The notes: generated by a model from the letters alone, not told the origin. DNA of 64,000 bases from Cellulomonas chengniuliangii (GCF_024508335.1 NZ_CP101988.1:3410001-3474000); one strand, 5' to 3'; counted from the first letter of the stretch, positions 28,943 to 38,335 are shown. Translations and numbers: made by a program.

Positions 28943-29542
28943 ATGTCGCGTGTGCTGTGGACCGTCTGGCTCGCCGGGGTGACTGACTCCGACAACTACT
29001 ACAAGTCGACGACGGTGCGCTTCCTGCCCACCGACGTGGTCGCGACCATCGCGGTGTCCGCGTTCCGGGCCGAGCTGCCCGCCCGCGACAACCTCATCCG
29101 GCCCGAGGTGGACGCGTGGATCACCCCGAAGATCCCGCTGACCCCCTGGGGCGGGCACGAGTACGGCTCCTCGAACTCCCGGTGGGCGGACGACGTCAGC
29201 GAGCTCACGTTCAACATCCGGGTCTCGAGGGCCGCCACAGCCGCCACCGGCATCGTGCACGACCGTCGTGACGGCTCCCTGGGGACCCGTGCCGCGCAGG
29301 TGCTCCAGCGGGCCGTCGTGGACCGGGCCAGCGGCGCCATCCACCACCTGCACACCGACGTCACCCTCGAGGGCGCGACCCCGGTCGACCTGGACGCCCT
29401 CGACGTGCTGCTCGCACGGGAGGGCCTGGACGTCGTGGGCCTCGAGCCGCTCTCGGACGAGGCGGGCGCGCGGCCCGCGCGCTACGACCGCGAGCAGGAT
29501 CGCGTGGTGTTCGGCGGGCCGCACTCCTCCGGCGCCGCCTGA
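28943..29542 (+). CDS. Hypothetical protein
   Basis: 199 aa, not recognised. No signal peptide or membrane segment. It begins MSRVLWTVWLAGVTDSDNYY and has an Arg-Arg-rich centre (GIVHDRRDGSLGTRAAQVL). An acidic, mixed alpha/beta composition suggests a soluble globular protein. ATG at 28943 has a G-rich tract just upstream. The 252 nt before it contain no convincing gene. Confidence 0.65.
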   Translation: MSRVLWTVWLAGVTDSDNYYKSTTVRFLPTDVVATIAVSAFRAELPARDNLIRPEVDAWITPKIPLTPWGGHEYGSSNSRWADDVSELTFNIRVSRAATAATGIVHDRRDGSLGTRAAQVLQRAVVDRASGAIHHLHTDVTLEGATPVDLDALDVLLAREGLDVVGLEPLSDEAGARPARYDREQDRVVFGGPHSSGAA

Positions 29543-29634
29543 CCGGACCACCCAGGGCTCTGCTCGCCCTTCCGGAGTCGTCACGCGGGCTCGATTGCCC
29601 TTCCACAGGCCTGCCGCTTTCGTTTCTTTCGATC

Positions 29635-29640
29635 TAGACT
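29635..29640 (+). promoter_or_regulatory. Putative -10 box (TAGACT) of the HTH/PIN module
   Basis: TAGACT stands 6 nt before the ATG at 29647, fitting a leaderless transcript for the antitoxin-toxin pair. Confidence 0.55.
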
Positions 29641-29646
29641 CACGGC

Positions 29647-30099
29647 ATGAGCACGATCCTTGAGCACACGGTGCTGCCTCCGCCTGCCAGCTCGACGCTG
29701 TCCGACCTCGCGGCAGCGTTGGAAGCGGCCGACTCGCCATCGCTCGTCAGCCCGGACGGATCGCAGATCGCGCTGCCCGATGAGGTCCTCGCGGTGTTGC
29801 GAGATGCCGTGCGCGCCATGGCACAAGGGCAGGCGATCACCCTGGCACCCCACGACACGGTCTTGACGACCCAGGATGCCGCCAACTTCCTCGGGATCTC
29901 GCGCCCCACACTGGTCAGACTCCTGACCGACGGGGTGATCCCGTACACCCAGCCCAACCGGCATCGACGAGTTCGACTCTCGGACCTAGTCGACTACCAG
30001 CAGCGCTCACGACACGAGCGCCGCCAGATCTTGGCCGAGATGTCCCGCGAGGCCACCGCGGACGACAACACAGGAGACGGCTTCGAGGCAACACGCTGA
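29647..30099 (+). CDS. Antitoxin with excisionase-type helix-turn-helix
   Basis: 150 aa. The C-terminal half has an HTH_17/MerR-like domain: LTTQDAANFLGISRPTLVRLLTDGVIPY, then NRHRRVRLSDLVDYQQ. The N-terminal part likely binds the toxin. Such HTH proteins directly precede PIN toxins and repress the pair. The downstream PIN gene starts one nucleotide after this stop. Confidence 0.85.
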   Translation: MSTILEHTVLPPPASSTLSDLAAALEAADSPSLVSPDGSQIALPDEVLAVLRDAVRAMAQGQAITLAPHDTVLTTQDAANFLGISRPTLVRLLTDGVIPYTQPNRHRRVRLSDLVDYQQRSRHERRQILAEMSREATADDNTGDGFEATR

Positions 30100-30100
30100 G

Positions 30101-30712
30101 ATGACGACTCTCGCCGTCCTCGACGCATGCGTGCTCGTCCCACATCCACTGTTCGACACGCTGCTGCGCGTTGCTGACGCAGGACTGTTCCGCCCTTTGT
30201 GGTCGGACCAGATCTTGATAGAGGTCGAGCGAACACTGACTCTCAAGCGAGGCCTGACTCCTCACAAGGCGCGTCGACGCATCGACCAGATGAGACGCGC
30301 GTTCCCTGAGGCGCTGATCGAGGGATACGACGACCTCATCCCGGCGATGACCAACCACCCCAAAGACCGTCATGTCGTGGCTGCGGCAGTGTTCTCGGGC
30401 GCGAACCTCATCGTGACCGCCAACCTGAAGGACTTCCCGGCTCAGTCCTTGAGGCACTACGACCTCGAGGCGCGCCATCCGGACGACTTCCTCCTCGATC
30501 AACTGAATCTCGACGTGGACGCTGTCATCGAGTGCCTACACCAGCAGCGCGCCGACTACACCGATCCAGCCATGGAGGTCACGGAGTTCTTCGCGGCTTT
30601 CATGCCGACGGTGCCGCGATTCGCGCAGGCCGCCCATTCCCTGGAGGCCAGCGTGGCGCCCGAAGTCATCGGCACCTTCTTCGGCAGCGGTCTTCCTGGC
30701 GAGAACCTCTGA
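30101..30712 (+). CDS. PIN-domain ribonuclease toxin
   Basis: 203 aa, PIN_3-like. Metal-binding acids are seen in VLDACVLVP (first Asp), SDQILIEVERTL (Glu), HPKDRHVVAAAV (Asp) and the late TANLKDFP. It should cleave RNA in the cytoplasm when free of the antitoxin. The last ~60 residues (HQQRADYTDPAMEVTEFF onward) extend past the core. It is convergent with the SMC-like gene. Confidence 0.88.
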   Translation: MTTLAVLDACVLVPHPLFDTLLRVADAGLFRPLWSDQILIEVERTLTLKRGLTPHKARRRIDQMRRAFPEALIEGYDDLIPAMTNHPKDRHVVAAAVFSGANLIVTANLKDFPAQSLRHYDLEARHPDDFLLDQLNLDVDAVIECLHQQRADYTDPAMEVTEFFAAFMPTVPRFAQAAHSLEASVAPEVIGTFFGSGLPGENL

Positions 30713-30749
30713 CACCTCCACCGACTTGTGCAGCGACGCCGAGGCCCGG

Positions 30750-33700
30750 TCAACCCGTTGTCACGGGCTTGCGGTAGATGCGGGTGCTGGTGAGGCGGCC
30801 GGTGCCGTCGTCCTCGCCGAGGGCGTCGAGCTGGGCGCGGATCTCGTCCTCGACGATCAGGTACCGCATGCCGGTGCGCAGGTCGCGGTCGTTGCGCAGG
30901 CGCACGATCAGCGGGAACACCGACAGGGCGTTCGTGTCGAACAGGCCCGTGGTGTAGACGAGCTGCACGCCGAGCGCCGCGGCGACCCCGAGCTGCAGGT
31001 CCAGCAGGTAGCCGGCCGAGGCGCGCCCGATGGGGTTGTCCAGGAAGAGCACGCCCGCGTGACGGCGGCCGGAGATGCCGCGGTCGTTGGCCCGCAGCGC
31101 CGCCATGGTGCAGTACAGGACGATCGCTGAGGTCAGCAGCTGGCCGCCGGAGTACACGTGCGCCACGTCGGCGATCCGCACCCGCTCGGTGCGCAATGAG
31201 GCGTCGGGCTTGAGCATCTCGACCTTGACGCCCTGCGGCAGCGCCGCGTGCACGCCCTGGAGCAGCAGGCTCATGCCGTCGCGCTTGCGCGGCTTGTCGC
31301 CCCGGGAGGCGGCGGCGTCGATGACCTGCGCGAGCTGCTCGTCGAGCAGCGTGGGGTCCGGGTCGGCGAAGCGGATGCGGAGGAACTTCTGCCCGCCCCA
31401 GTCGCCCAGGGTGTCGGGCAGCACCGAGACCTTCTCGGCGCTGCGCAGCGTGGTGAGCGCCACCTCGACGAGCCCGCGCAGGCGCGCGGTGAGCTGGGTG
31501 CGGTGGCGCTCGATCTGCGCCAGGTCGTCGCGCAGCGTGCGCAGGCGGGGGCGCAGGGCGTCCTCCCACTCGGCGGCGTGGCCGGGCAGCTCGTCCAGGT
31601 CCACGTCGCGGATCTGGCGCTGCACCAGGCTCTCCACGGCGTCGAACTGCGGGCTGGCGGCGTACCGGCTGAGCGCCTTCGACGCGTCCCGCAGCTCGGC
31701 GGTGGCCTCGGCCAGCCGGGTGCGCGAGGCGGCGGCGGCGCGGAGCACCTGCTCGCAGCGCTCCCGGGCCAGGTGCTGGTCGCCCGCGAACGGCTCGACG
31801 TCGTCATCGGCCGGGTCGAGCCGCAGGTCGGCGACCCGCTCGGCGAGCACGCCGTACACGTCGACGTCCTTCTGCACCTCGGCGACCTGCTCGGCGGCCT
31901 CCCGGAGCTGGCGCCGGGCGTCCTCGTGCCGCTCTGCGGCGGCGACCTCGTCGGCGGTGGCGCGGTCGATCAGGCCGGCGCCGTGCTCGACGTCCTCGGG
32001 GGCGCCGTAGGGCTCCAGGGGGCGGTCGTGCCGCGGGTGACGGCGGTGGTCCTCGCGCAGGGCGCCGATCTGCTCGGCGGCCTCACGGGTGCGGAGCTCG
32101 AGCTCGCGGACCCGCTCGACCGCGCGGCGGGCAGCGGCTGCGCGGGCGGGCGCGTCACCACCGTCGGGCGTGGCGAGCAGTGCCGTGGCGGCGGCCCGCA
32201 CTGGGGCCTCGAGCCGCTCGACGGCGGCGCGGGCGTCGGACTCGATCGCCTCGGCCCGCTCCAGGTCGACGCGCAGATCGGCGCCGACCTCGACCTTGGC
32301 GTAGGCGTCGACGGCCGCGCGGTACGCGGCGCGCAGGGTCGGCACGTCCTGGGGCGTGGCGTCGGCCTCGGTGTCGACGGCCGCGTCCAGTGCGGAGCCG
32401 CCGCCGGTCACCCCGGAGATCTCCGCGCGCGCGTCGTCGGCGTTGCGGGCCTGCGCGTGCCGGTCCCCGAGGGTCTGCTCGAGCTGCTCGCGCAGCGCGG
32501 CGACCCGGCGACGGGCGTCCGTGGCTGCCGCCTCGGCGCGCGCGGCGTCCTCGTGGGCGGCCGCCAGGGTGCGGGTCGAGGCGGTCACGTGCGCGACGTC
32601 GCGGGCCAGCATCGACAGCCGGCCGGTGAGCGCGCGCGCCACGTCCTGCTCGGCGCGCAACGCGTCGAGGGCCTCGGCGAGCTCGCGCGTGCGGGCCTCG
32701 CTCTGGTCGAGCCGCTCCTGCGCGGCGGCCGCCCGGGACTCGGCGTCGGCGAGCGCTCGGGCCGCGGCGTCGTGCGCGTCGGCGAGCGCGGCGAGGTGCT
32801 CCCCGGGGAACGCGGTGAGCCACCGGTCGAGCCGCCCGGCGAGCGCCCGGTCGGCGTCGATCTGCGCGGTGAGCGCCGCGAGCCGGCCCATCCGCTCCTC
32901 GTGGACGCCCTCGAGGTGCTGGCGCTCGGCCTCGGCCAGGTCGTCGTCGTACATCGCGGGGTTGGGCGGCACGATCAGGCCCAGTCCGGCGGGGGCGGGG
33001 GCGTCGAGGTCCGCGAGCGCGACGGTGGTGCCGACCGCCACGACGGTGCGCGGCAGCAGGCGGGCGTCGGTGAGCACCTGGCGGGCCTCGTCGAGGTGCT
33101 GCGGGGAGTGCAGCACGACGCCGTCGACCAGGTGCGGGTAGGTGGCCAGCACCCGCGGCTGCTGGTGCGCGGGGAGCTGGGACAGGTACTCCCAGCCCGC
33201 GTAGGACGGGATGCCCGCCTGCTCGAGCGCGTCCTTGACGGCCGCGACATCCGCGGAGGGCGGCAGCAGGCCGCCGGTGCCGAGCGCGTCGAGGACCTTG
33301 CGGTCGGCGGCGTCGTCCATGCGGAGCTGCATGCGCTCCTGGTCGGCGGCGGCCACGGCGGCCACGAGCCGCTCCTGAAGCACGGGTGCGTCGCTGGGCA
33401 GCCGGACCTCGTCGGCGCCCAGCAGCGCGGCCAGGCGCTCCTCGCCGGAGAGCGCCTGGGTGCGGGCCTGCGCGTCGGCGTGGGCCTGCTCGGCGGCGGC
33501 GGCGGCGTGCCGGGCGTCGCTCAGCGCCTGGTCGGCGGCGCGCGCGGCGCGGGCTGCCTCCACGCGGTCGGCTGCCGCCTCGCGCTGCGCGTCGGCGGCC
33601 TGGCGCATGCGGTCGCTGAGCGCGCGCTCGGCCTGCTCGGCCTGGCGGGCTGCCGCCTCGGGCTCCTGGTCGGCGGCGACCAGGCCCTCCTCGACCGCGG

Positions 33701-35189
33701 CGGCGACTGCGGCCTGGGCCGCCTGGATGCGCTCGTCGAGCTCGACGGCCCGGGCGCCATGCGTGCCCGCGGCCTTGCCGTGGCCGTCGGCCTCAGCGCT
33801 GACCGCGTCGATCTGCGCCTTGAGATCGCGCGCGCGGGCGTCGGCCTGCGCCACGAGGGCGTCGGCGTCGGCCGCCCTGGCCAGCAGGCCCTGGACGAGC
33901 CGGGTGGCGGCGCGGTCGCGCGCGGCGAGGGTCGGGGCGGCCTTGCTCTCCTGGTCGCCGACGACGGCGCGCAGCGCGGCCGCCTTCTGCTGCGCCTCGC
34001 CCAGGGCCAGCAGGGCGTCGGTGACGCGCCAGGCCTCGACCACCGAGCGGGCGTCGTCGAGTGACGCGTCGAGGGCCTGCGCGGAGCGCTCGGCGTCGGC
34101 GAGGCGCATGCCCGCGACGCGGCGGCGCAGCTCGGCGACGATCTCCCGGAGCCGACGGTGGTCGGACTCCGCGGCGCCCTCACGCTCCTGCGCGGTGTCG
34201 AGCCCTTGCTGCAGGGCGCCGACCCGGGACCGCTCCTGGGTGAGCCGCTCGCGGATGCTCGTGGCGAACCGGCCGGCGGCGCGCGCGGCCTGCTGGTCGG
34301 CGCTCGCGGCGTCGCGGGCGGCCTCGGCAGCGCCGGCCAGCGGCGTGAGGCGGTCCAGGGCGCCGGAGATGAAGTCGCGCTCCGCCGCGAGCGCGTCCCG
34401 CTGCGACAGCGTCGCGGCGTACCCCTCGAGCACGTCCGCGAGGCCGCGCGGGTCCTCCTCGTCGGTGACCGAGGTGAGCAGCCAGTCGACGAACGCCTCG
34501 TCGCTCTTGAACGTGAACGCGTCGGCCGCCTCGCCCTCGCCGGCGTTCATGGTGCGCTGGTAGGCGAACAGCTCGGAGTCCAGGCCCAGGGTGTTGAGGT
34601 GCTCGGTCCACACGCCGTGCACCTGCTCCCACACGAGCTGCAGGCGCGCGTCCTCCTTGTGCGCCTCGCTGAGCCGGTCCCGGAAGCCCGCCAGCTCGAC
34701 CAGGCGGCCGTCCTGCGTGAAGGGCAGCGTGTCGAGCGACAGGGTGTCGGTGGGCCGGAACGAGTACCAGGTCTCGACCAGGCGGGTGGGGTCGGACGAG
34801 ACGGCGTGCCCGCGCCACGCGGCGACCTTGCCCGTGACGACGACCTCGCCCGTCACGGTGTGCTGCCACTCGAGGACCACGTGCGACACGTCGCCCGCGA
34901 GCACGAAGTTCTCCAGCGCGCGCGAGTTGGTGGTGCCGACGACCTGCCGCTTGCCGGGCAGCATCACCGAGAAGATCAGCTTGATCAGCACCGACTTGCC
35001 GTTGCCGTTCTCGGCGAACAGCACTGAGGCGGGCGACGGGCGCAGCGGGGCCCGGCCGTCGTCGAAGAATGACGGCTGGGCGGGGCCGGTCACCGGGGCG
35101 CCGACGCCTCGCAGGTCGAGGGTGACGTCCTGGTAGCGCGCGGCCTTGGGTCCGACGGAGTGCAGGCGCACCCGGGAGAGCTCGTACAT
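30750..35189 (-). CDS. SMC-like ATPase of a MukBEF/Wadjet-type condensin (MukB/JetC-like)
   Basis: 1479 aa. Walker A is ENGNGKS with Lys65 in FAENGNGKSVLIKLIFS. Then come very long Ala/Glu/Arg-rich coiled coils, interrupted around residues 590-740 by a globular hinge-like part (LPPSADVAAVKDALEQAGIP ... LVDGVVLHSPQHLDEA). The second arm leads to the ABC signature YSGGQLLTSAIVL near residue 1346 and Walker B GVLFLDNPIGRAS near 1380. It should clamp DNA and extrude loops with the two gene products upstream. It ends 37 nt from the convergent PIN gene. Confidence 0.88.
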   Translation of the reverse strand: MYELSRVRLHSVGPKAARYQDVTLDLRGVGAPVTGPAQPSFFDDGRAPLRPSPASVLFAENGNGKSVLIKLIFSVMLPGKRQVVGTTNSRALENFVLAGDVSHVVLEWQHTVTGEVVVTGKVAAWRGHAVSSDPTRLVETWYSFRPTDTLSLDTLPFTQDGRLVELAGFRDRLSEAHKEDARLQLVWEQVHGVWTEHLNTLGLDSELFAYQRTMNAGEGEAADAFTFKSDEAFVDWLLTSVTDEEDPRGLADVLEGYAATLSQRDALAAERDFISGALDRLTPLAGAAEAARDAASADQQAARAAGRFATSIRERLTQERSRVGALQQGLDTAQEREGAAESDHRRLREIVAELRRRVAGMRLADAERSAQALDASLDDARSVVEAWRVTDALLALGEAQQKAAALRAVVGDQESKAAPTLAARDRAATRLVQGLLARAADADALVAQADARARDLKAQIDAVSAEADGHGKAAGTHGARAVELDERIQAAQAAVAAAVEEGLVAADQEPEAAARQAEQAERALSDRMRQAADAQREAAADRVEAARAARAADQALSDARHAAAAAEQAHADAQARTQALSGEERLAALLGADEVRLPSDAPVLQERLVAAVAAADQERMQLRMDDAADRKVLDALGTGGLLPPSADVAAVKDALEQAGIPSYAGWEYLSQLPAHQQPRVLATYPHLVDGVVLHSPQHLDEARQVLTDARLLPRTVVAVGTTVALADLDAPAPAGLGLIVPPNPAMYDDDLAEAERQHLEGVHEERMGRLAALTAQIDADRALAGRLDRWLTAFPGEHLAALADAHDAAARALADAESRAAAAQERLDQSEARTRELAEALDALRAEQDVARALTGRLSMLARDVAHVTASTRTLAAAHEDAARAEAAATDARRRVAALREQLEQTLGDRHAQARNADDARAEISGVTGGGSALDAAVDTEADATPQDVPTLRAAYRAAVDAYAKVEVGADLRVDLERAEAIESDARAAVERLEAPVRAAATALLATPDGGDAPARAAAARRAVERVRELELRTREAAEQIGALREDHRRHPRHDRPLEPYGAPEDVEHGAGLIDRATADEVAAAERHEDARRQLREAAEQVAEVQKDVDVYGVLAERVADLRLDPADDDVEPFAGDQHLARERCEQVLRAAAASRTRLAEATAELRDASKALSRYAASPQFDAVESLVQRQIRDVDLDELPGHAAEWEDALRPRLRTLRDDLAQIERHRTQLTARLRGLVEVALTTLRSAEKVSVLPDTLGDWGGQKFLRIRFADPDPTLLDEQLAQVIDAAASRGDKPRKRDGMSLLLQGVHAALPQGVKVEMLKPDASLRTERVRIADVAHVYSGGQLLTSAIVLYCTMAALRANDRGISGRRHAGVLFLDNPIGRASAGYLLDLQLGVAAALGVQLVYTTGLFDTNALSVFPLIVRLRNDRDLRTGMRYLIVEDEIRAQLDALGEDDGTGRLTSTRIYRKPVTTG

Positions 35190-35201
35190 GGGGTGCTGAC
35201 C

Positions 35202-35993
35202 TCAGAGGGTGTCGGAGTGGACGGCGTGCAGCGAGCCGGCGCCGTCGGTGACGGTGACGACGCCCAGGCTGGTCAGCTCGCGGAACGCGGCGTTCGCGGC
35301 GAGCTCGCGGACCTGGACCTGGAACCGAGGGGTGGTGCGGTACGCCCCGCCGTTCTCGTCGTTGCGGACCACCAGGAAGCCCTGGTCGGCGAGGAACCGC
35401 ACGGCCTTGGCGACCATGCCGCGCGTGGTGTCGGACGCCGCGCGGCCGTCCTTGGTGCCCGCCGCGGCGGGGCGGCGCGCGTAGGCCCGCCAGGCGCGCT
35501 CGAGCTCGGGGGCCGTCTCGAGCGGGTCGTTGTTCTCCTCGGCCAGGGCGGCGCGCTCGTCGAGCACCCGGCAGGCGTCGCGCACCACGCCGTCCACCTG
35601 GTCCACGGTCACGTAGCCCACGTAGCTGTCGTTGGCCAGGTCGTCCGGGCGGGGGTACGCGAGCGCCGCGACGGCCAGGTGCGCGATGCCGTGCACCACC
35701 TTGTCAGTGCCGCGGCTCGAGAGCGCGGTCCGCTTGGCGTACTCCTCGATCCGCACCGCGAACACCGAGTCCTCGCGCGGCGCCAGCACGATGCCCGATC
35801 GCGGGTCCACGTCCAGGATCAGCAGGTTGAAGCCGGCGGCCACGGCCTTGACCAGGTCCGCGAACGCGTCGTCCTCGCCGTGGCGGCGCACCAGGTCCGC
35901 GTACTCCAGGTCGCGCGCGGGGACCTGGCGGGGGCGCAGGCCCCACTCGACCAGGCGCGCGGCGGCGGCGACGTCATCGGTGATGGTGCTCAT
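35202..35993 (-). CDS. MukE/JetB-like condensin accessory protein
   Basis: 263 aa. Winged-helix-like, with ARLVEWGLRPRQVP at the start and TTRGMVAKAVRFLADQGFLVVRND near residue 190. In condensin operons the short middle gene encodes the MukE/JetB KITE-type subunit that binds the kleisin. The call comes from size, fold impression and position. Starts 4 nt inside the upstream gene's stop (ATGA) and ends 12 nt before the SMC gene. Confidence 0.75.
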   Translation of the reverse strand: MSTITDDVAAAARLVEWGLRPRQVPARDLEYADLVRRHGEDDAFADLVKAVAAGFNLLILDVDPRSGIVLAPREDSVFAVRIEEYAKRTALSSRGTDKVVHGIAHLAVAALAYPRPDDLANDSYVGYVTVDQVDGVVRDACRVLDERAALAEENNDPLETAPELERAWRAYARRPAAAGTKDGRAASDTTRGMVAKAVRFLADQGFLVVRNDENGGAYRTTPRFQVQVRELAANAAFRELTSLGVVTVTDGAGSLHAVHSDTL

Positions 35994-37504
35994 GCGACTT
36001 CCTCGATCTCGTCGTCCTGCTCGTGCGTGCTGCTTCCCTCTTCGCCGCCCGCCGCGCTCGGCGGGGCGAGGGCCGCCAGCCCGACCAGCAGGTCGGAGCC
36101 GCCGAACTCCGGGTCGTCGAGCACCGTGCCGTCGTCCACGGCGACCAGCACCCGCTCGTCGCCCTGGCGCACCGCGCCGCTGACCCCGGGGTCCACCGCG
36201 TGCAGCACGCGCAGCGCGATGAGGTGCGGCAGCGCCGGGTCGGCGGCCCGAGCCTCGGCCAGCAGCGCGGACAACCGGCGCGGCATGCCGTCGACGGTGA
36301 GCAGCCGGTCAGCCTCGTCCCACTGCTCCACGCTGAACACGTCGGGGTCGGCAGCCGCGGCCAGATCCGGGTCGGGCAGCTCCTCCCCCAGGTCGTCCCG
36401 CTCGATCGGCGGCGCCAGCAGCAGGTAGACGACGTCGATCAGGCGCGGGACCCCGTGCACCGCGACGCCCGTCCCGGCCCGGAAGAACGCGCCGGTCACC
36501 TTCGCCGCGTCCGCCACCGGCAGCGCCAGGGTCGGCATCAGCAACTGGCCGAACAGGTCGACGGTCTCGCGGCGCGGCGGGCCCGAGAACTGCTGGCGGT
36601 CCTGCTCGGCGCGGAACGTGGCGCCCGCGCGCTGCAGGTGGGCCTGGAGCTGGGAGTGGCGGCGCACGCACTCCTTGACGATGTCCACCAGCTCGGCGGC
36701 CTTGCGCTTGTGCACCGGGTCGTCGGCCTCGTCGCGGGCCGTGGTGATGTTCGTGAGGATCGACGTCTCGGCCCGGAAGCGGGACGCGACGTGGGTCAGG
36801 GCCTCGTCGATGAGGTCCGGCACCTCGCGGGCCCAGTCCACCGACCGCACGTCACGGCGGGTCGCCTCGAGCTGGCGGCGCAGCCGGTCGGCGTACTGGA
36901 TCGTGCGCAAGCGCGCCTCGATCGCCAAGGCCTGCGCGTCCGACAGCCGGCCGCCCGCGATGAGCGCCTCGAGCTTGGTCTCCGCGGCCTCCTGTGCCGA
37001 TTCCACGTCGGTGTCCAGCGCGCCCACCAGCACGTTGATCGCCTCGTCCGTCGAGCGCAGGTACACGTCGCCGTCCGCCGACGCGAGCTCGACCAGCAGC
37101 TTGAACGTCCATGTCCGCCGCTCGTACGCGCCCCCGGCGCCCATCGAGCCGTAGACCACCTCGAAGCCGCGATCCTGCGAGCCCACGTTGATCAGGTTGT
37201 CCAGCACCCAGCGGGCCACCCGGTCATGCTCCGTGCTGTCCCGCTCGGGCGCCTGCGCGGCGACGAACGGGCGGGTCCGCGCCACCACCAGCTCGTGGTC
37301 GGCGCCGCGGTCGAAGTCCATCGCGATCGTCACTTGGTCGATCAGGTGCAGCGCGATCTCGGCCATCTGGTACCGGTCCGCGTCGACCCACTCGAGCAGC
37401 CCCTTGCGGGTGTCCAGGTCGTGCAGCGGCGCCGTGCACGCCAGGGCCTTCATCCTGCGGGTCATCGGGTCGTCCGACATTCGTCCCAGGCCCGCACCGA
37501 TCAT
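35990..37504 (-). CDS. MukF/JetA-like kleisin of the condensin operon
   Basis: 504 aa, mostly helical. The N-terminal third looks like a winged-helix/dimerisation part (TWTFKLLVELASADGDVYLRS), the middle is a long coiled coil (RLRRQLEATRRDVRSVDWAREV), and an acidic C-terminus follows. First gene of the operon. TACCGT lies 6 nt upstream of the ATG, a leaderless-type promoter. No TOPRIM JetD gene stands on either side. Kleisin identity is inferred from gene order and helical content. Confidence 0.72.
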   Translation of the reverse strand: MIGAGLGRMSDDPMTRRMKALACTAPLHDLDTRKGLLEWVDADRYQMAEIALHLIDQVTIAMDFDRGADHELVVARTRPFVAAQAPERDSTEHDRVARWVLDNLINVGSQDRGFEVVYGSMGAGGAYERRTWTFKLLVELASADGDVYLRSTDEAINVLVGALDTDVESAQEAAETKLEALIAGGRLSDAQALAIEARLRTIQYADRLRRQLEATRRDVRSVDWAREVPDLIDEALTHVASRFRAETSILTNITTARDEADDPVHKRKAAELVDIVKECVRRHSQLQAHLQRAGATFRAEQDRQQFSGPPRRETVDLFGQLLMPTLALPVADAAKVTGAFFRAGTGVAVHGVPRLIDVVYLLLAPPIERDDLGEELPDPDLAAAADPDVFSVEQWDEADRLLTVDGMPRRLSALLAEARAADPALPHLIALRVLHAVDPGVSGAVRQGDERVLVAVDDGTVLDDPEFGGSDLLVGLAALAPPSAAGGEEGSSTHEQDDEIEEVA

Positions 37505-37624
37505 GCACGGACGGTATCTCGTGGGGCCCGGAACCTCCGCACCGGGGCACGCGCGACCGGCCGAACGCAGGACGCCAGCTGGCTCCGGGTGGAAGCATCG
37601 GCAGAGCCACCCGAGGAGGAACCC

Positions 37625-38008
37625 GTGGAGCCCGTGCAGATGTGGCTCGGCATCGCGCCGAGCGTCGCGTTCCTGGTCCTCGCCAGTCTGGCTCTGCGCG
37701 CGTCGTGGCGCTGTGCTGCCGGCGCCCGTGTGCGGTGGCTGGTTGGCATCGTCTCCGTGCCGCTCGTCCTCGCGTGCTGGATGGTGACGGCGGCCCCGCA
37801 GCAGGTCGAGACGGCGAACGGCGTCGTGACGTGCATCGAGGAGCCGATGTTCGGGATGTCAGCACGCTCCCAGCTGTCCAGCCCGGGCTGCGTCCGGGTG
37901 AACCGGTGGGTGACGGGAGTCAGCCTCGCGGGCGCAGCGGGGGTCGTGGTGGCGGGCGTCATGGTGCTCCGCGCAGCAGAACGTCGAAGTCGTGTTCGGA
38001 CCGGGTGA
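37625..38008 (+). CDS. Small membrane protein
   Basis: 127 aa with about three hydrophobic segments (GIAPSVAFLVLASLALRASW, WLVGIVSVPLVLACWMV, TGVSLAGAAGVVVAGVMVL) and a loop containing two cysteines between the second and third. Function unknown. GTG start with GAGGAGG upstream. Ends in, or overlaps, a minus-strand antitoxin remnant. Confidence 0.7.
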   Translation: MEPVQMWLGIAPSVAFLVLASLALRASWRCAAGARVRWLVGIVSVPLVLACWMVTAAPQQVETANGVVTCIEEPMFGMSARSQLSSPGCVRVNRWVTGVSLAGAAGVVVAGVMVLRAAERRSRVRTG

Positions 38009-38146
38009 GCCGAGCCCCGCCGCGGTTCGGGTCCAGCCCTCATGCCACGCAGACGCCAGTGACTGCACGCCCGCGTGCCGCTGGGTCACGTCGAGCTGCG
38101 CGAACAGCTCGGGCCAACGCGTCTCGACATCGAATCTCTCGGCCAC
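37971..38146 (-). pseudogene. VbhA-like antitoxin remnant
   Basis: The minus strand encodes MAERFDVETRWPELFAQLDV then AGVQSLASAWHEGW, like the N-terminal part of VbhA-type antitoxins for Fic/Doc toxins (typical form 'WPELFA.L...QR..VV.SLASA.HEGW.PN'). After HEGW the frame is lost; a shifted frame gives DPNR and continues to a stop at 37971. So it is probably frameshifted. No Fic partner is next to it; the nearest Fic gene is 3 kb away and carries its own inhibitory helix. Confidence 0.45.
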
Positions 38147-38212
38147 GGCGGACTCCCCTCGATTGAGCGTGCCCCTACCGGATCCACCAAAAGCGGTCCA
38201 TCGCGAGTTTCG

Positions 38213-38335
38213 GTGCGTTTGGGTTTCGGTGGCGAGTTTCGGTGCGTCGGCCGCCGTTCGTCCGCGACCTCGACGAGCCGCGCCTGCGGGCTCACCGGAA
38301 ACGATCAGTTCCGGTGTGTTGTAGTGATCCGACTA
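38213..38335. repeat. Dispersed repeat, copy A
   Basis: Contains GGGTTTCGGTGGCGAGTTTC and an imperfect palindrome ACCGGAA-N8-TTCCGGT (about 38294-38315). A diverged inverted copy lies at 39697-39800, and a short related palindrome at 44848-44880. The rest of 38147-38441 holds no gene. Confidence 0.65.

Noticed and set aside
31248-34064. A 938-codon plus-strand frame opposite the SMC-like gene
   Set aside because: Low-complexity Gly/Val/Arg shadow; the minus strand has Walker A, signature and Walker B in order.
30750-37504. Full Wadjet (JetABCD) system
   Set aside because: No TOPRIM/DUF2220-type JetD gene is found beside the operon, so only a Wadjet-like condensin can be claimed.
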